Assembly: GCF_007828045.1 (NCBI RefSeq)
Contig: NZ_VITN01000030.1
Coordinates: forward strand, 1 to 62,158
Direction: 5' to 3'
Source: Nitrospirillum amazonense
Lineage (GTDB): Bacteria; Pseudomonadota; Alphaproteobacteria; Azospirillales; Azospirillaceae
DNA: 62,158 nt
Shown one piece after another: positions 42,241 through 52,849 of the stretch (position 1 is its first letter; every line of letters starts with the position of its first letter). The notes under the pieces were generated by a model. That model made no database searches. It saw only the letters and a list, made by a program, of their open reading frames with translations, and was not told the DNA's origin. Made by a program: the position numbers and the translations under genes.

Positions 42241-43601
42241 GCCGGCCAGCGCCGGCTTGCGGCGGGGTGGGCGTCCGGCAAGCGGGAACCGTGGCCTGAC
42301 AGTTTCTGGCGGAGGGTCCCGGGCGAGTATTCCGTCTTGTAGGCGCCGCGCCGCTGCAACTCCGGCACCGCCAGATCGACGAAGTCGCCGAAGCATTCCG
42401 GCGTCACCGTCCGCGCCAGGATGAAGCCGTCCACGTCCGCCTCGCGCACCCAGGCCATCAGTTCATCCGCCACCGTGGCCGGGCCGCCGACGATGGGCAC
42501 CTGCCGGCCGCCCAGCGTCAACCCCTCCACCAGGCCGCGCCGGGTCAGCACCTTGTCCGGCCGGCGGGCGGCCTGGTTCTCGATGTTCGACGTCACGGCC
42601 TGGCTCTGCCCGGCGTGGATGGGCTCATCCCACCCCTTGGCGGCGAAGTCGATGCCCAGGGAGGCGGAGGCATGGGCCAAGGCGCCCTCGACACTGGCGT
42701 AGCGCTCATAGTCCGCGCGCTTGGCCTGGGCCAGGGCATCGGTCTCATCCACCACGACGGTGGCGCCGACGAACACCTTCAAGTCCGAAGGATCGCGGCC
42801 CAGGCTGCGGGCCAGGTTTCGCAGATCGGCAACGAGGCGGGCGACGTGGGGCTTGGGCCCGCCATTGACGAAAACGCATTCGGCGTGGGCTGCGGCGAAC
42901 TTGCGCCCCCGCTCGGACGCCTCCGCCTGATACAGCACGGGCGTGCGCTGGGGCGACGGCTCGCACAGGTGCGCCCCCTCCATCCGGAAGTGGGGGCCGT
43001 GATGGCGCACGGCGCGGACCCGAGCCGGATCGGCGTAGACGCCGCCCGCGCGGTCGCGGCGCACGGCGTCGTCTGCCCAGCTGCCCTCCCACAGGCGGTA
43101 GACCACGTCCATGTATTCCTCGGCCACGGCATAGCGGTCGTCATGCGCCGCCTGCCCGTCCAGGCCCAGGGCGCGGGCCGCGCTGTCGAGGTATCCCGTG
43201 ACGATGTTCCAGCCGACCCGCCCGCCGGTCAGGTGGTCCAGCGTGCTCAGGCGCCGGGCGAAGGTGTAGGGCGGCTCGTAACTCAGGTTGGCGGTGACGC
43301 CGAAACCCAGGTGGGTGGTTGCCGCCGCCATGGCCGGGATCAGCAGCAGCGGATCGCCCACCGGCACCTGCACCGCCTCGCGCACCGCCGCGTCGGGTCC
43401 ACCCTGGTAGACATCGTAGACGCCCAGCACGTCGGCCAGGAACAGCCCGTCGAACAGCCCCCGTTCCAGCGTGCGCGCCAGGCCCATCCAATAGGCCAGG
43501 TCGGTGTATTGCGTCGAACGGTCGCGCGGGTGGCGCCACAGGCCCTGGTGGATGTGGCCGACGCAGTTCATATCGAAGGCGTTGAGGCGGATCTGCTTCA
43601 T
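42237..43601 (-). CDS. LLM-class flavin-dependent monooxygenase (NtaA/SnaA/DszA type)
   Basis: An FMNH2-dependent TIM-barrel monooxygenase, 454 aa from ATG 43601. The diagnostic features are RLNAFDMNCVGHIHQGLWRHP at the N-terminus, the FADVLGVYD-like loop, LSTLDHLTGGRVGWNIVTGY, EEYMDVVYRLWEGSW and PVLYQAEASERGRKFAA, all typical of the nitrilotriacetate/DBT-sulfone monooxygenase group. Such enzymes act on sulfonates, amines or xenobiotics and need a separate flavin reductase, which is not next to it. The stop overlaps the tetR stop. Confidence 0.9.
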   Translation of the reverse strand: MKQIRLNAFDMNCVGHIHQGLWRHPRDRSTQYTDLAYWMGLARTLERGLFDGLFLADVLGVYDVYQGGPDAAVREAVQVPVGDPLLLIPAMAAATTHLGFGVTANLSYEPPYTFARRLSTLDHLTGGRVGWNIVTGYLDSAARALGLDGQAAHDDRYAVAEEYMDVVYRLWEGSWADDAVRRDRAGGVYADPARVRAVRHHGPHFRMEGAHLCEPSPQRTPVLYQAEASERGRKFAAAHAECVFVNGGPKPHVARLVADLRNLARSLGRDPSDLKVFVGATVVVDETDALAQAKRADYERYASVEGALAHASASLGIDFAAKGWDEPIHAGQSQAVTSNIENQAARRPDKVLTRRGLVEGLTLGGRQVPIVGGPATVADELMAWVREADVDGFILARTVTPECFGDFVDLAVPELQRRGAYKTEYSPGTLRQKLSGHGSRLPDAHPAASRRWPA

Positions 43602-43780
43602 GGCGGGGCTGTCCGGTTGGGCCCGGGGGCGGGAGCGGGCGCCATGATGGCAAGTTGACCACATTGCCGCCATGAAATTGCCAAGTGACACCCGGGGGCG
43701 GATCTCCTATGACACGGGGCTGTCCATACAGCCTATCCGGGGTAATCCGCGCCCCGGTCGTTTCAGGGAACGGCTCCCCC

Positions 43781-45773
<1,993 letters not shown>

Positions 45774-45792
45774 GGCGCCGGCCCCGGTCGCC

Positions 45793-46872
45793 TTACTTCA
45801 GCACTTCCTCCAGCGCGCCCTTCCACACCTTGGCCTGGGTCAGGGTCTGGTGGCCGCGCGTCTGGTCCGAGGCGGGGATCAGGACGTAGCGGCCCTGCGG
45901 AATGCGCTTCATGGCCGCCTCCATCACGCCCAGTTCGGCCGGGTTCAGCAGGTCGTCGGCGAAGTTCACCGCCACCAGCTTGGCCTTGATCTTCTCCAGG
46001 TCCGGGCCGGGGTCGTAGTCGTATGAGGACTCGAACCAGTAGAGATAGTCATTGGCGTCCACGGTCTTGGCGTAGTCCGCCACCCACTGGTCATAGAGGG
46101 CGGTGGCCGCCGCCCGGCTGGGGGCTTGCTGCTGCAGGACCGAGGCGTTGTTGACCATGATCTGGAAAATGGGCAGCGCGCGGGCGTAGCCGGTCGGCTG
46201 GACCGTGTAGTCCCCACCCTTCCAGTCCGGATCGTTGCGGATGGCCTCGATGATGAGTTGGCGCCACAGCATGTTGCGGCCGGAAATGGCGACGGGCTGC
46301 GAGGCGATGGGCATCAGCGCGTCCATCATGTCCGGATGGCGTTCCCCCCAGATCCAAGTCTGCATGCCGCCCATGGAGGTGCCGGCGACCAGCTTCAGGC
46401 GCTTGATGCCCAGGCCCTGGGTCACGATGCGGTACTGGCCTTCCACCGCGTCGACATAGCCATAGTGGGGAAAGTGGCCCTTCAGCCCGTCCGACGGCTT
46501 GGAGGAAGCGCCGTGGCCGATGCCGTCAGCCAGGATGATGAAGTACTTGGTGGCGTCCAGGGGCTGGCCCGGCCCGAACAGTTCCCCGCCCAGGCTGGCG
46601 TTCAGGAAGTTGCGGCCGGTACCGGTGGTGCCGTGCAGCAACAGCACCCCGTTGGTGATGGCGCCCGACGCGTCACGCTGCGGCGTGCCCAGGGTGGTGT
46701 AATGGAAGCGGGCGTTGGCCAGATGCTCGCCATTCGTCAGGGCGAAGTCGCGGACCACGACATCACCGTCCATCTGGTTGGGATAGCTGGGCGGCGGGCC
46801 GTCGGCGGCGCCGGCGACGCCCGCCAGGGCCAGCGCTGCGGTGAGGGCCAGGGTGGAAAGCCAGGCTTTCAT
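45793..46872 (-). CDS. Exported alpha/beta hydrolase of the MetX-like family
   Basis: A 359-aa alpha/beta hydrolase resembling homoserine O-acetyltransferase, but with a signal peptide (core about 4-20, cleavage near AGA), which true MetX lacks. AAGGA sits 7 nt before ATG 46872; a longer frame is ignored. The nucleophile elbow is AGTSMGGMQTW, with Asp in NFADDLLNP and His in RGHQTLT completing the triad. A periplasmic esterase or acyltransferase is more likely than methionine synthesis. It is convergent with pip; no partner genes are adjacent. Confidence 0.85.
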   Translation of the reverse strand: MKAWLSTLALTAALALAGVAGAADGPPPSYPNQMDGDVVVRDFALTNGEHLANARFHYTTLGTPQRDASGAITNGVLLLHGTTGTGRNFLNASLGGELFGPGQPLDATKYFIILADGIGHGASSKPSDGLKGHFPHYGYVDAVEGQYRIVTQGLGIKRLKLVAGTSMGGMQTWIWGERHPDMMDALMPIASQPVAISGRNMLWRQLIIEAIRNDPDWKGGDYTVQPTGYARALPIFQIMVNNASVLQQQAPSRAAATALYDQWVADYAKTVDANDYLYWFESSYDYDPGPDLEKIKAKLVAVNFADDLLNPAELGVMEAAMKRIPQGRYVLIPASDQTRGHQTLTQAKVWKGALEEVLK

Positions 46873-47012
46873 TGATGTTCCTTCTGCCGACAACCCCGCG
46901 CCATCCGAAGACGGCACGGGACTTTTATCTATGGGCGCAACCATTCCACCCGAACCGGCCATCCCGCAAGAGACCCTTTTCCGTCAGCCCGCGCCCATCA
47001 GGCCGCGCCCCA

Positions 47013-48686
47013 TCAGGCGGCACGCAGGGCCGCCAGGAAGGTGGAGACGCGGGTGCGCAGGCCATCGGCCTGGGATGACAGGTCGTCTGCGGCCATCAGC
47101 ACCTCCCCCGCCACGGTGCCGGTCTCGCCCGCCACCTGGCGCACGCCGTTCATGCCGGCGCTGACCTCGCTGGTGCCGCGCGCCGCCTCGGCCACGTTGC
47201 GGGCGATCTCCTGCGTGGCGGCGCCCTGTTCCTCCACCGCCGCAGCGATGGTGGTGGTGATGTGGTCGATCTCGGCGATGGTCTGGCCGATGGCGGCGAT
47301 GGCGCCCGCCGCCTCCCCGGTCGCGGATTGCATGGATTCGATCTGCTGGCGGATGTCGTTGGTGGCCCGTTCCGTCTGGTTGGCCAGGGCCTTCACCTCG
47401 CTGGCCACGACGGCGAAGCCCTTGCCCGCCTCACCCGCGCGCGCCGCCTCGATGGTGGCGTTCAGCGCCAGCAGGTTGGTCTGCCCCGCGATATCGCTGA
47501 TCAGCGCCACGACGGCGCCGATCTGCTGGGCGGCCTCCGTCAGGCTGGTCACGGCGACGTTGGTGCGCGTCGCCTCCGCCACCGCCTTGGCGGCGATGGT
47601 GGCGGACACGGAAACCTGGCGGCCGATCTCCCCGATGCTGGCGCCCAGCTCCTCCGCCGCCACGGCCACGGTCTGCACGTTGGCGGCCGCCTGTTCCGAG
47701 GCGCCGGCCACCGCCACGGCGTCGCGGGCGCCGGTGTCGGCGATGCGGGTCAGGTTCTCCGCCGTCTCATGCAGGCCGCTGGAGGCCTGAGTGACCGATT
47801 GCAGGGTGTGGGCGACGTCGGTGTCGAAGGTCTGGACCAGCGCGTCCACCCGGTTGGCCCGCTCGGTCTTGGCCGCCGCCTCCGCCGCCTGGGTGGCGGC
47901 CAGCTCATCCACCTGGCGCATGCTGGTGCGGAACACGTCGACGGCGCGCGCCATGTCGCCCACCTCGTCCCGCCGGCCGGTGGCGTCCAGGGTGAAGCCA
48001 TAGTCCTTCCGCGCCAAGCGGCGCATCACACCGGCCAGGCGCGCCAGGTGTTGCACCACGTCGCGGTCCAGCCACAGCACGGCGCCCACCGACACCAGCA
48101 CCGCCGCCAGGGCGAAGATGGATATGCTCCACAGCGCGTGGGTATAGGCGGACTGCACCACGTCGTTGGCCTTGGCGGCACCGGCGCGATCATAGGCGCT
48201 GAGCCCCTCCAGCGATTCCTGCACCTTGCGGAAGACGGCCACGATCTCGCCGTTCATGGCCTTTTCCGCCTGCTCGTGGTTCTGCTTGGCGGTTTCGAAC
48301 GCGGCGGCCATGCTGGCCTCGTACGGGCCGCGCAGGGTCTGGTACTTGGCGTACAGGGCCGCCATCTCGCCCGTATGGCCCACGGCCTCGAACCGCGCCA
48401 CGGCCGCGTTCAGATCGGCCGTCTGCTTGCCATACAGCTTGATGGCCTCGTCCCGCGCCTTGTCGTCGCCCGCCGCCACGACCCTGCCGGCGGAGATGCG
48501 CTGGCGCGCGGTGAAGGCCTTCATGTCGCCCACGGCGTCCACCGAGGGCAGCCAGACATCACGGATTTCCGTGGCGGCGCTGTTGATCGCGCCGATCCGC
48601 CACAAGGATAGCAGACTGATGGCGATGGTCAGCAGTAACAGGCCACCGAACGCGGCCAACAACTTGGGGCGAAGGGCGAGATTCAT
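47013..48686 (-). CDS. Methyl-accepting chemotaxis protein
   Basis: A transmembrane chemoreceptor, 557 aa from ATG 48686 (GGTGA about 8 nt upstream; a GTG three codons earlier is possible). TM1 is about 7-29, followed by a periplasmic four-helix-bundle sensor (about 30-185), TM2 about 190-212, a HAMP domain (about 213-266) and a cytoplasmic signalling coiled coil whose tip [19 protein letters not shown] matches the CheA/CheW-binding hairpin. There is no C-terminal NWETF-type methyltransferase tether. The ligand is unknown. A methyltransferase gene lies divergent. Confidence 0.94.
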   Translation of the reverse strand: MNLALRPKLLAAFGGLLLLTIAISLLSLWRIGAINSAATEIRDVWLPSVDAVGDMKAFTARQRISAGRVVAAGDDKARDEAIKLYGKQTADLNAAVARFEAVGHTGEMAALYAKYQTLRGPYEASMAAAFETAKQNHEQAEKAMNGEIVAVFRKVQESLEGLSAYDRAGAAKANDVVQSAYTHALWSISIFALAAVLVSVGAVLWLDRDVVQHLARLAGVMRRLARKDYGFTLDATGRRDEVGDMARAVDVFRTSMRQVDELAATQAAEAAAKTERANRVDALVQTFDTDVAHTLQSVTQASSGLHETAENLTRIADTGARDAVAVAGASEQAAANVQTVAVAAEELGASIGEIGRQVSVSATIAAKAVAEATRTNVAVTSLTEAAQQIGAVVALISDIAGQTNLLALNATIEAARAGEAGKGFAVVASEVKALANQTERATNDIRQQIESMQSATGEAAGAIAAIGQTIAEIDHITTTIAAAVEEQGAATQEIARNVAEAARGTSEVSAGMNGVRQVAGETGTVAGEVLMAADDLSSQADGLRTRVSTFLAALRAA

Positions 48687-48905
48687 AAAATTCACCGTAA
48701 ATGCTGTCGAGCTCGCAGTAATTCAACCTTGAAGGTCGCAGCTTATAAGCGCTCTGTTACCCTTTGATGTAATGCGTCGAATCCGCCCATCGGCCATGTT
48801 TCAACCGCATTCTGAATCACTCCGTCCCTTTTACTCTCGACAGCGGGGCCGCCTGGGGCCAAGGTCTGCGCCAAGGACAAACATAAGTGCGAAGGACCAG
48901 GGTCG

Positions 48906-50330
48906 ATGAGCGGCAACAAGGCCATCCCCGGCGGCGGCACGCCCGAAGGCATCGTGCAGGACGACGTTCACCGCTATGTGACGGGCATTGCCTACCTGCG
49001 CCGCTATTACCAGGAACTGAACCCGGCCTCGATCGCCTACGCCGCCCTGCAGTGCGGCTATCAGGCGCCGCGTCTGGACCGGCCCTTCCGCTACCTGGAT
49101 CTGGGCTGCGGCCATGGCTACAGCCCCACGCTGTTCGCCAGCCTGTTCCCCCAGGGTCAGTTCATGGGCGTGGACTTCAACCCCGTGCACATCACCAGCG
49201 CCGAGGCCCTGCGCCGCGCCGCCGGCATCACCAACGCCAGCTTCAGCGCCGCCAGTTTCCAGGACCTGGCGACGGAGGAGAATGGGCCCATCGCCGACTG
49301 CGACTTCATCGTCATGCACGGCATCATGAGCTGGGTCAGCGAGACGGTGCGGCGGGAGATCGGGGCCGTCATCCGCCGTCGGCTGAAGCCCGGCGGCATC
49401 GTCTACGCCAGCTATAACTGCCAGCCGGGCTGGGCCGGCAAGATGCCCATCCGCGCCCTGATGGTGGACGCCTACGCCGTCACCACCGGCACGGTGGAGG
49501 AGCGGGTGGGCAAGGTCCGCGCCTTCCTGCGGCAGATGGCCGACACGGGCGCCCTGTACTTCGAATCCAACCCCGCCATTGAACAGCAGCTGCAGGCCAT
49601 CGAGACGCTGGACACCAGCTATATCGTGCACGAGTACCTGAACGAGTATTGGCGCGTCTTCTATCACAAGGAGATCGCGACCTTCATGGCCAACCACGGC
49701 GCGGGCTTCATCGGGTCGGGCACCCCCGCCGACAACGTCCCCCTGCTGGCCGTGCCGGAGAAGCCACGCGCCCTGATGGCCGCCATGCCCAACGCGCTGC
49801 TGCGCGAGGGCGTGCGCGACATGGCCCTGAACCGCCAGTTCCGCCGCGACATCTTCGCGTACGACCTGGCGCCCCTGAACATCAACGACCTGATCGCCGC
49901 CCACCGCGCCACCCGTTACACCCTGGCCCGCCGGCGGACCGACTGCCCCATGGTGGTGCCCCGGTCCTTCGGCGACGTCGCCCTGCATGAGGGCATCTTC
50001 AACCCGCTGCTGGACCGGCTGGCCGCCGGCGCCACCACCTTCGACGATCTGGTGGGCGTGCCGCCGCTGAACGACTGGGCGGCAGCCGACCAGATCCAGG
50101 CGCTACAGGTGCTGGTGGGCGCGGAATATATCCGCCCGGTGGTGGATGGCGCCGGGGTGGGCGCCGACAGCGACAGCGTGCGCCGCTTCAACCAGGTGGC
50201 CCTGGCCACCGCCCGGGCCGAGGGCCAGCCCGAGGTGGCCCTGGCCGCCCCGTCCCTGTCCGGCGCCCTGCGCGTCACCCTGACCGACACCGCCAACCTG
50301 CCGGTGGACCTGCCGGGCGCGGATTTCTAG
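48906..50330 (+). CDS. SAM-dependent methyltransferase with methyltransferase regulatory domain
   Basis: A 474-aa two-part protein. The N-terminal class I methyltransferase has motif I YLDLGCGHGYSP (about 59-70), the acidic MGVDFNP loop and a VMHGIMSWV motif. It is followed by a predicted regulatory domain (PF10119-like, about 215-300, including EYLNEYWRVFYHKE) and a C-terminal winged-helix-like region. The target is not known. AAGGA lies 12 nt before the ATG. It is divergent from the chemoreceptor gene. Confidence 0.85.
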   Translation: MSGNKAIPGGGTPEGIVQDDVHRYVTGIAYLRRYYQELNPASIAYAALQCGYQAPRLDRPFRYLDLGCGHGYSPTLFASLFPQGQFMGVDFNPVHITSAEALRRAAGITNASFSAASFQDLATEENGPIADCDFIVMHGIMSWVSETVRREIGAVIRRRLKPGGIVYASYNCQPGWAGKMPIRALMVDAYAVTTGTVEERVGKVRAFLRQMADTGALYFESNPAIEQQLQAIETLDTSYIVHEYLNEYWRVFYHKEIATFMANHGAGFIGSGTPADNVPLLAVPEKPRALMAAMPNALLREGVRDMALNRQFRRDIFAYDLAPLNINDLIAAHRATRYTLARRRTDCPMVVPRSFGDVALHEGIFNPLLDRLAAGATTFDDLVGVPPLNDWAAADQIQALQVLVGAEYIRPVVDGAGVGADSDSVRRFNQVALATARAEGQPEVALAAPSLSGALRVTLTDTANLPVDLPGADF

Positions 50331-50399
50331 GCCAGGCCTGGAATTCCAGCACAGTGGCATGAGCGTTTACTCATGTCGTGATCCGGGACTGCGGGCGCC

Positions 50400-51527
50400 T
50401 TAAACAAGCGCTCCCGACGACTCCCTAACCACCAGGCGGGGCGTCACCGTGATGGGCTGGGCCTTTCCCGCGTCGCCGTCGTTGATGCGGCCGATCAGCC
50501 GGTCAGCCGCCAGGCGGCCCATGTCGTGGATGGGCAGGCGCACGGTAGATAGCGCCGGGCACATACGTGACGCCAGGGGCGTGTCGTCGAAGCCCACCAC
50601 GGTCAAGTCGCGCGGGATGCCGATGCCCAGGCGGTAGGCCGCCTTGTAGACGCCGGCCGCCATCTCGTCATTGCTGGCGAAGATGGCGGTGGGACGGTCG
50701 GCCTGGGACAGCAGCTCCATGCCCCGCTTCTCCCCCGTCTCGAAGGTGTAAAGCCCCTCCACGATCCAGTGGTCGGGCACGGACACCCCGTGTTCGGCCA
50801 GGGCGCCGAGGAAGCCCTCGCGCCGCTCGTGGGTGGAGCGGTAACGCTGCGGCCCGGTGATCAGCGCCACCCGGGTGTGGCCCAACTGGGCCAGGTGGGT
50901 GCCCACCTCGGCCGCGCCGGTGCGGTCGGTGTGCAGCACCATGGACGTGGGCTCGTCCAACGGCACCGACATCAGGCGCATGTAGCGGCAACCGATGGCC
51001 CGCAGCAGGGCGACCAGGGCCGCGTCCTCCGACAGGGGCGGGACCAGAATCACGCCATCCAGGTTCTGGCGCTGCACGAAGGTCTTCACCTCCGCCAGGA
51101 AACCGGGCGCCACCTGGCGGCAGGGATGGACCACCAGCTCGAAGCCCTCGCGATGGCAGGACTCCAGGATGCCGCCCTGGACATTCACGATGTATTGGGC
51201 GTTGGGGTTGTCGTAGATCAGGCCCAGCAGGAACGACCGGTTGATGGCCAGGCCCCGCGCCTGGGGGCTGGGTACATAACCGATGCGGGCTACCACCGCA
51301 TCCACCACCGCGCGGGTGGCGTCGTGAACGTAAGGGGACTGGTTGATGACCCGCGACACCGTCTTCTTCGACACCTTGGCCAGGCGCGCCACGTCATTGA
51401 TGGTGGGGGCGCGGGCCAGGGTCCAGGTGGGGATGGCCAGGGCGTCCGGCGGGGCCGCCAGCCGGCCGTCGCCGGCCAGCGCCTTGCGCCGCCGCACCTT
51501 GGGTTTTTCGGTATCGGTATCAGCCAC
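50400..51527 (-). CDS. LacI family transcriptional regulator
   Basis: A sugar-responsive repressor, 375 aa from GTG 51527 (GAGGA 8 nt upstream, 11 nt after the MFS stop). The open frame continues upstream through the MFS gene only as a shadow. A 45-residue basic N-terminal tail precedes the LacI helix-turn-helix TINDVARLAKVSKKTVSRVI, then the hinge (YVPSPQARGLA) and a periplasmic-binding-protein-like domain (GLIYDNP to the C-terminus). It ends the GH2-MFS-LacI operon and probably controls it; I could not assign its operator. Confidence 0.93.
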   Translation of the reverse strand: MADTDTEKPKVRRRKALAGDGRLAAPPDALAIPTWTLARAPTINDVARLAKVSKKTVSRVINQSPYVHDATRAVVDAVVARIGYVPSPQARGLAINRSFLLGLIYDNPNAQYIVNVQGGILESCHREGFELVVHPCRQVAPGFLAEVKTFVQRQNLDGVILVPPLSEDAALVALLRAIGCRYMRLMSVPLDEPTSMVLHTDRTGAAEVGTHLAQLGHTRVALITGPQRYRSTHERREGFLGALAEHGVSVPDHWIVEGLYTFETGEKRGMELLSQADRPTAIFASNDEMAAGVYKAAYRLGIGIPRDLTVVGFDDTPLASRMCPALSTVRLPIHDMGRLAADRLIGRINDGDAGKAQPITVTPRLVVRESSGALV

Positions 51528-51538
51528 AGTGGAAATCC

Positions 51539-52849
51539 TCACCGCGTGAGTCGTGCCGGCGCGTAACCCGGCGTCATCCAATGGATCAGCGCCAAGGCCA
51601 CGAAATAGGCGCTGGCCGCCGCCAGGAAGATGGGGCGGTAGCTGCCGGTGGTCTGCAGGATCCAGCCGGCGGCCTGGGCCATGGCCATGCTGCCGATCCC
51701 GCCCGCCGCCCCGCCCAGACCGATGACCGACCCGGCGGCCCAGCGGGGGAAGAGGTCGGACGGCAGGGCGTAAAGATTGACGGAAAAGCCCTGGTGCCCG
51801 GCGCAGGCCAGGCCGATCAGCAGGGCCGCGCCCCACAGGCTGCCCGTATCCATGGCCAGCGCCACCGGCGCCACCACCAGCGCGCAGACGAGGAAGGCGG
51901 TCTTGCGCGCCCGGTTCAGCCCGACGCCCCGCGCCAGCAGGCGGGACGAACCCCAACCGCCCAGCACGCTGCCCATGTCGGCCAGGATGTAGACCAGCAC
52001 CAGGGGTGGCCCGAAACCCTTGAGGTCCAGGCCATAGCGCTTGGCAAAGAAGTCGGGCAGCCAGAACAGAAAGGTCCACCAGATTGGATCGATCACGAAA
52101 CGGCCCAGGATATAGGCCCAGGTCTCGCGCGCACCCAGCACCCGCCGCCACGACAGGCGCACCGGCGGCGGCACGGGGTCGGCCTCGATATAGGCCAGTT
52201 CCCCCGGGCTCAGGCGCGCCACCTCGCGCGGGCGGCGGTAGAGGGCCAGCCAGGCTGCCAGCCACACCACGGTGAACAGGCCCGTGACCAGGAAGGCGGC
52301 GCGCCAACCCCAGGCCAGGGTGACGGCCGGCACGATGAGGGGCGTCAGGACGGCGCCGACATTGGCCCCGGCGTTGGTAAGGCCGATGGCCAGCGCCCGT
52401 TCCCGCTGCGGAAACCATTCCGCCACCGCCGCCAGGCTGGCCGGAAAAGCGCCGGACTCGCCCAGCGCCAGGGGAATGCGGACGATGGCGAAGCTGGCGA
52501 CGGAACCGGCGGCGGCATGCGCCATGTGGGCGATGGTCCAGATGCCCACCGCCAGGGCGTAGCCGGCGCGGGCACCGATGCGGTCCACCAGCCGGCCGAA
52601 CACAAGGTAGCCGCTGGCGTAGGCCGCCTGGAACCAGAAGACGATGGTGCCGTAGCCGACCTCCGTCCAGCCGTAGCGGTCCTGCAACAGGGGCTTCAGC
52701 ACGCCCAGCACCTGCCGGTCGACGTAGCTGAGCGCCACGGCGGAGAACAGCAGGAAGCAGACCAGCCAGCGATAGCGGCCCCGGGGCCGGGGGACCACCG
52801 CCGGGATCACCCCCGGGGCCGCAGCCGCGTCCGTCACGGCCACGCTCAC
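51539..52849 (-). CDS. MFS transporter, ACS family (hexuronate/glucarate type)
   Basis: A 12-helix importer of the anion:cation symporter group (436 aa). The loop 2-3 signature reads FGRLVDRIGAR, and the helix 4-5 region GESGAFPASLAAVAEWFPQRERALAIGLTNAGANVGAVL is typical of ExuT/GudP-like hexuronate and aldarate transporters. The start is GTG 52849, overlapping the GH2 stop in GTGA, so translation is coupled. Context with a glycosidase, a mannonate dehydratase and an UxuR-like regulator supports uptake of glucuronate or a related acid sugar. Confidence 0.9.
   Translation of the reverse strand: MSVAVTDAAAAPGVIPAVVPRPRGRYRWLVCFLLFSAVALSYVDRQVLGVLKPLLQDRYGWTEVGYGTIVFWFQAAYASGYLVFGRLVDRIGARAGYALAVGIWTIAHMAHAAAGSVASFAIVRIPLALGESGAFPASLAAVAEWFPQRERALAIGLTNAGANVGAVLTPLIVPAVTLAWGWRAAFLVTGLFTVVWLAAWLALYRRPREVARLSPGELAYIEADPVPPPVRLSWRRVLGARETWAYILGRFVIDPIWWTFLFWLPDFFAKRYGLDLKGFGPPLVLVYILADMGSVLGGWGSSRLLARGVGLNRARKTAFLVCALVVAPVALAMDTGSLWGAALLIGLACAGHQGFSVNLYALPSDLFPRWAAGSVIGLGGAAGGIGSMAMAQAAGWILQTTGSYRPIFLAAASAYFVALALIHWMTPGYAPARLTR

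Noticed and set aside
45793-46872. Homoserine O-acetyltransferase (metX)
   Set aside because: A signal peptide is present, no methionine genes are nearby, and the family fold alone does not give that reaction.
48696-48905. Sigma-28-like flagellar promoter before the chemoreceptor
   Set aside because: CAAA and GCTTATAA are present on minus, but the spacing (12) is short of the usual 15, so no promoter is claimed.
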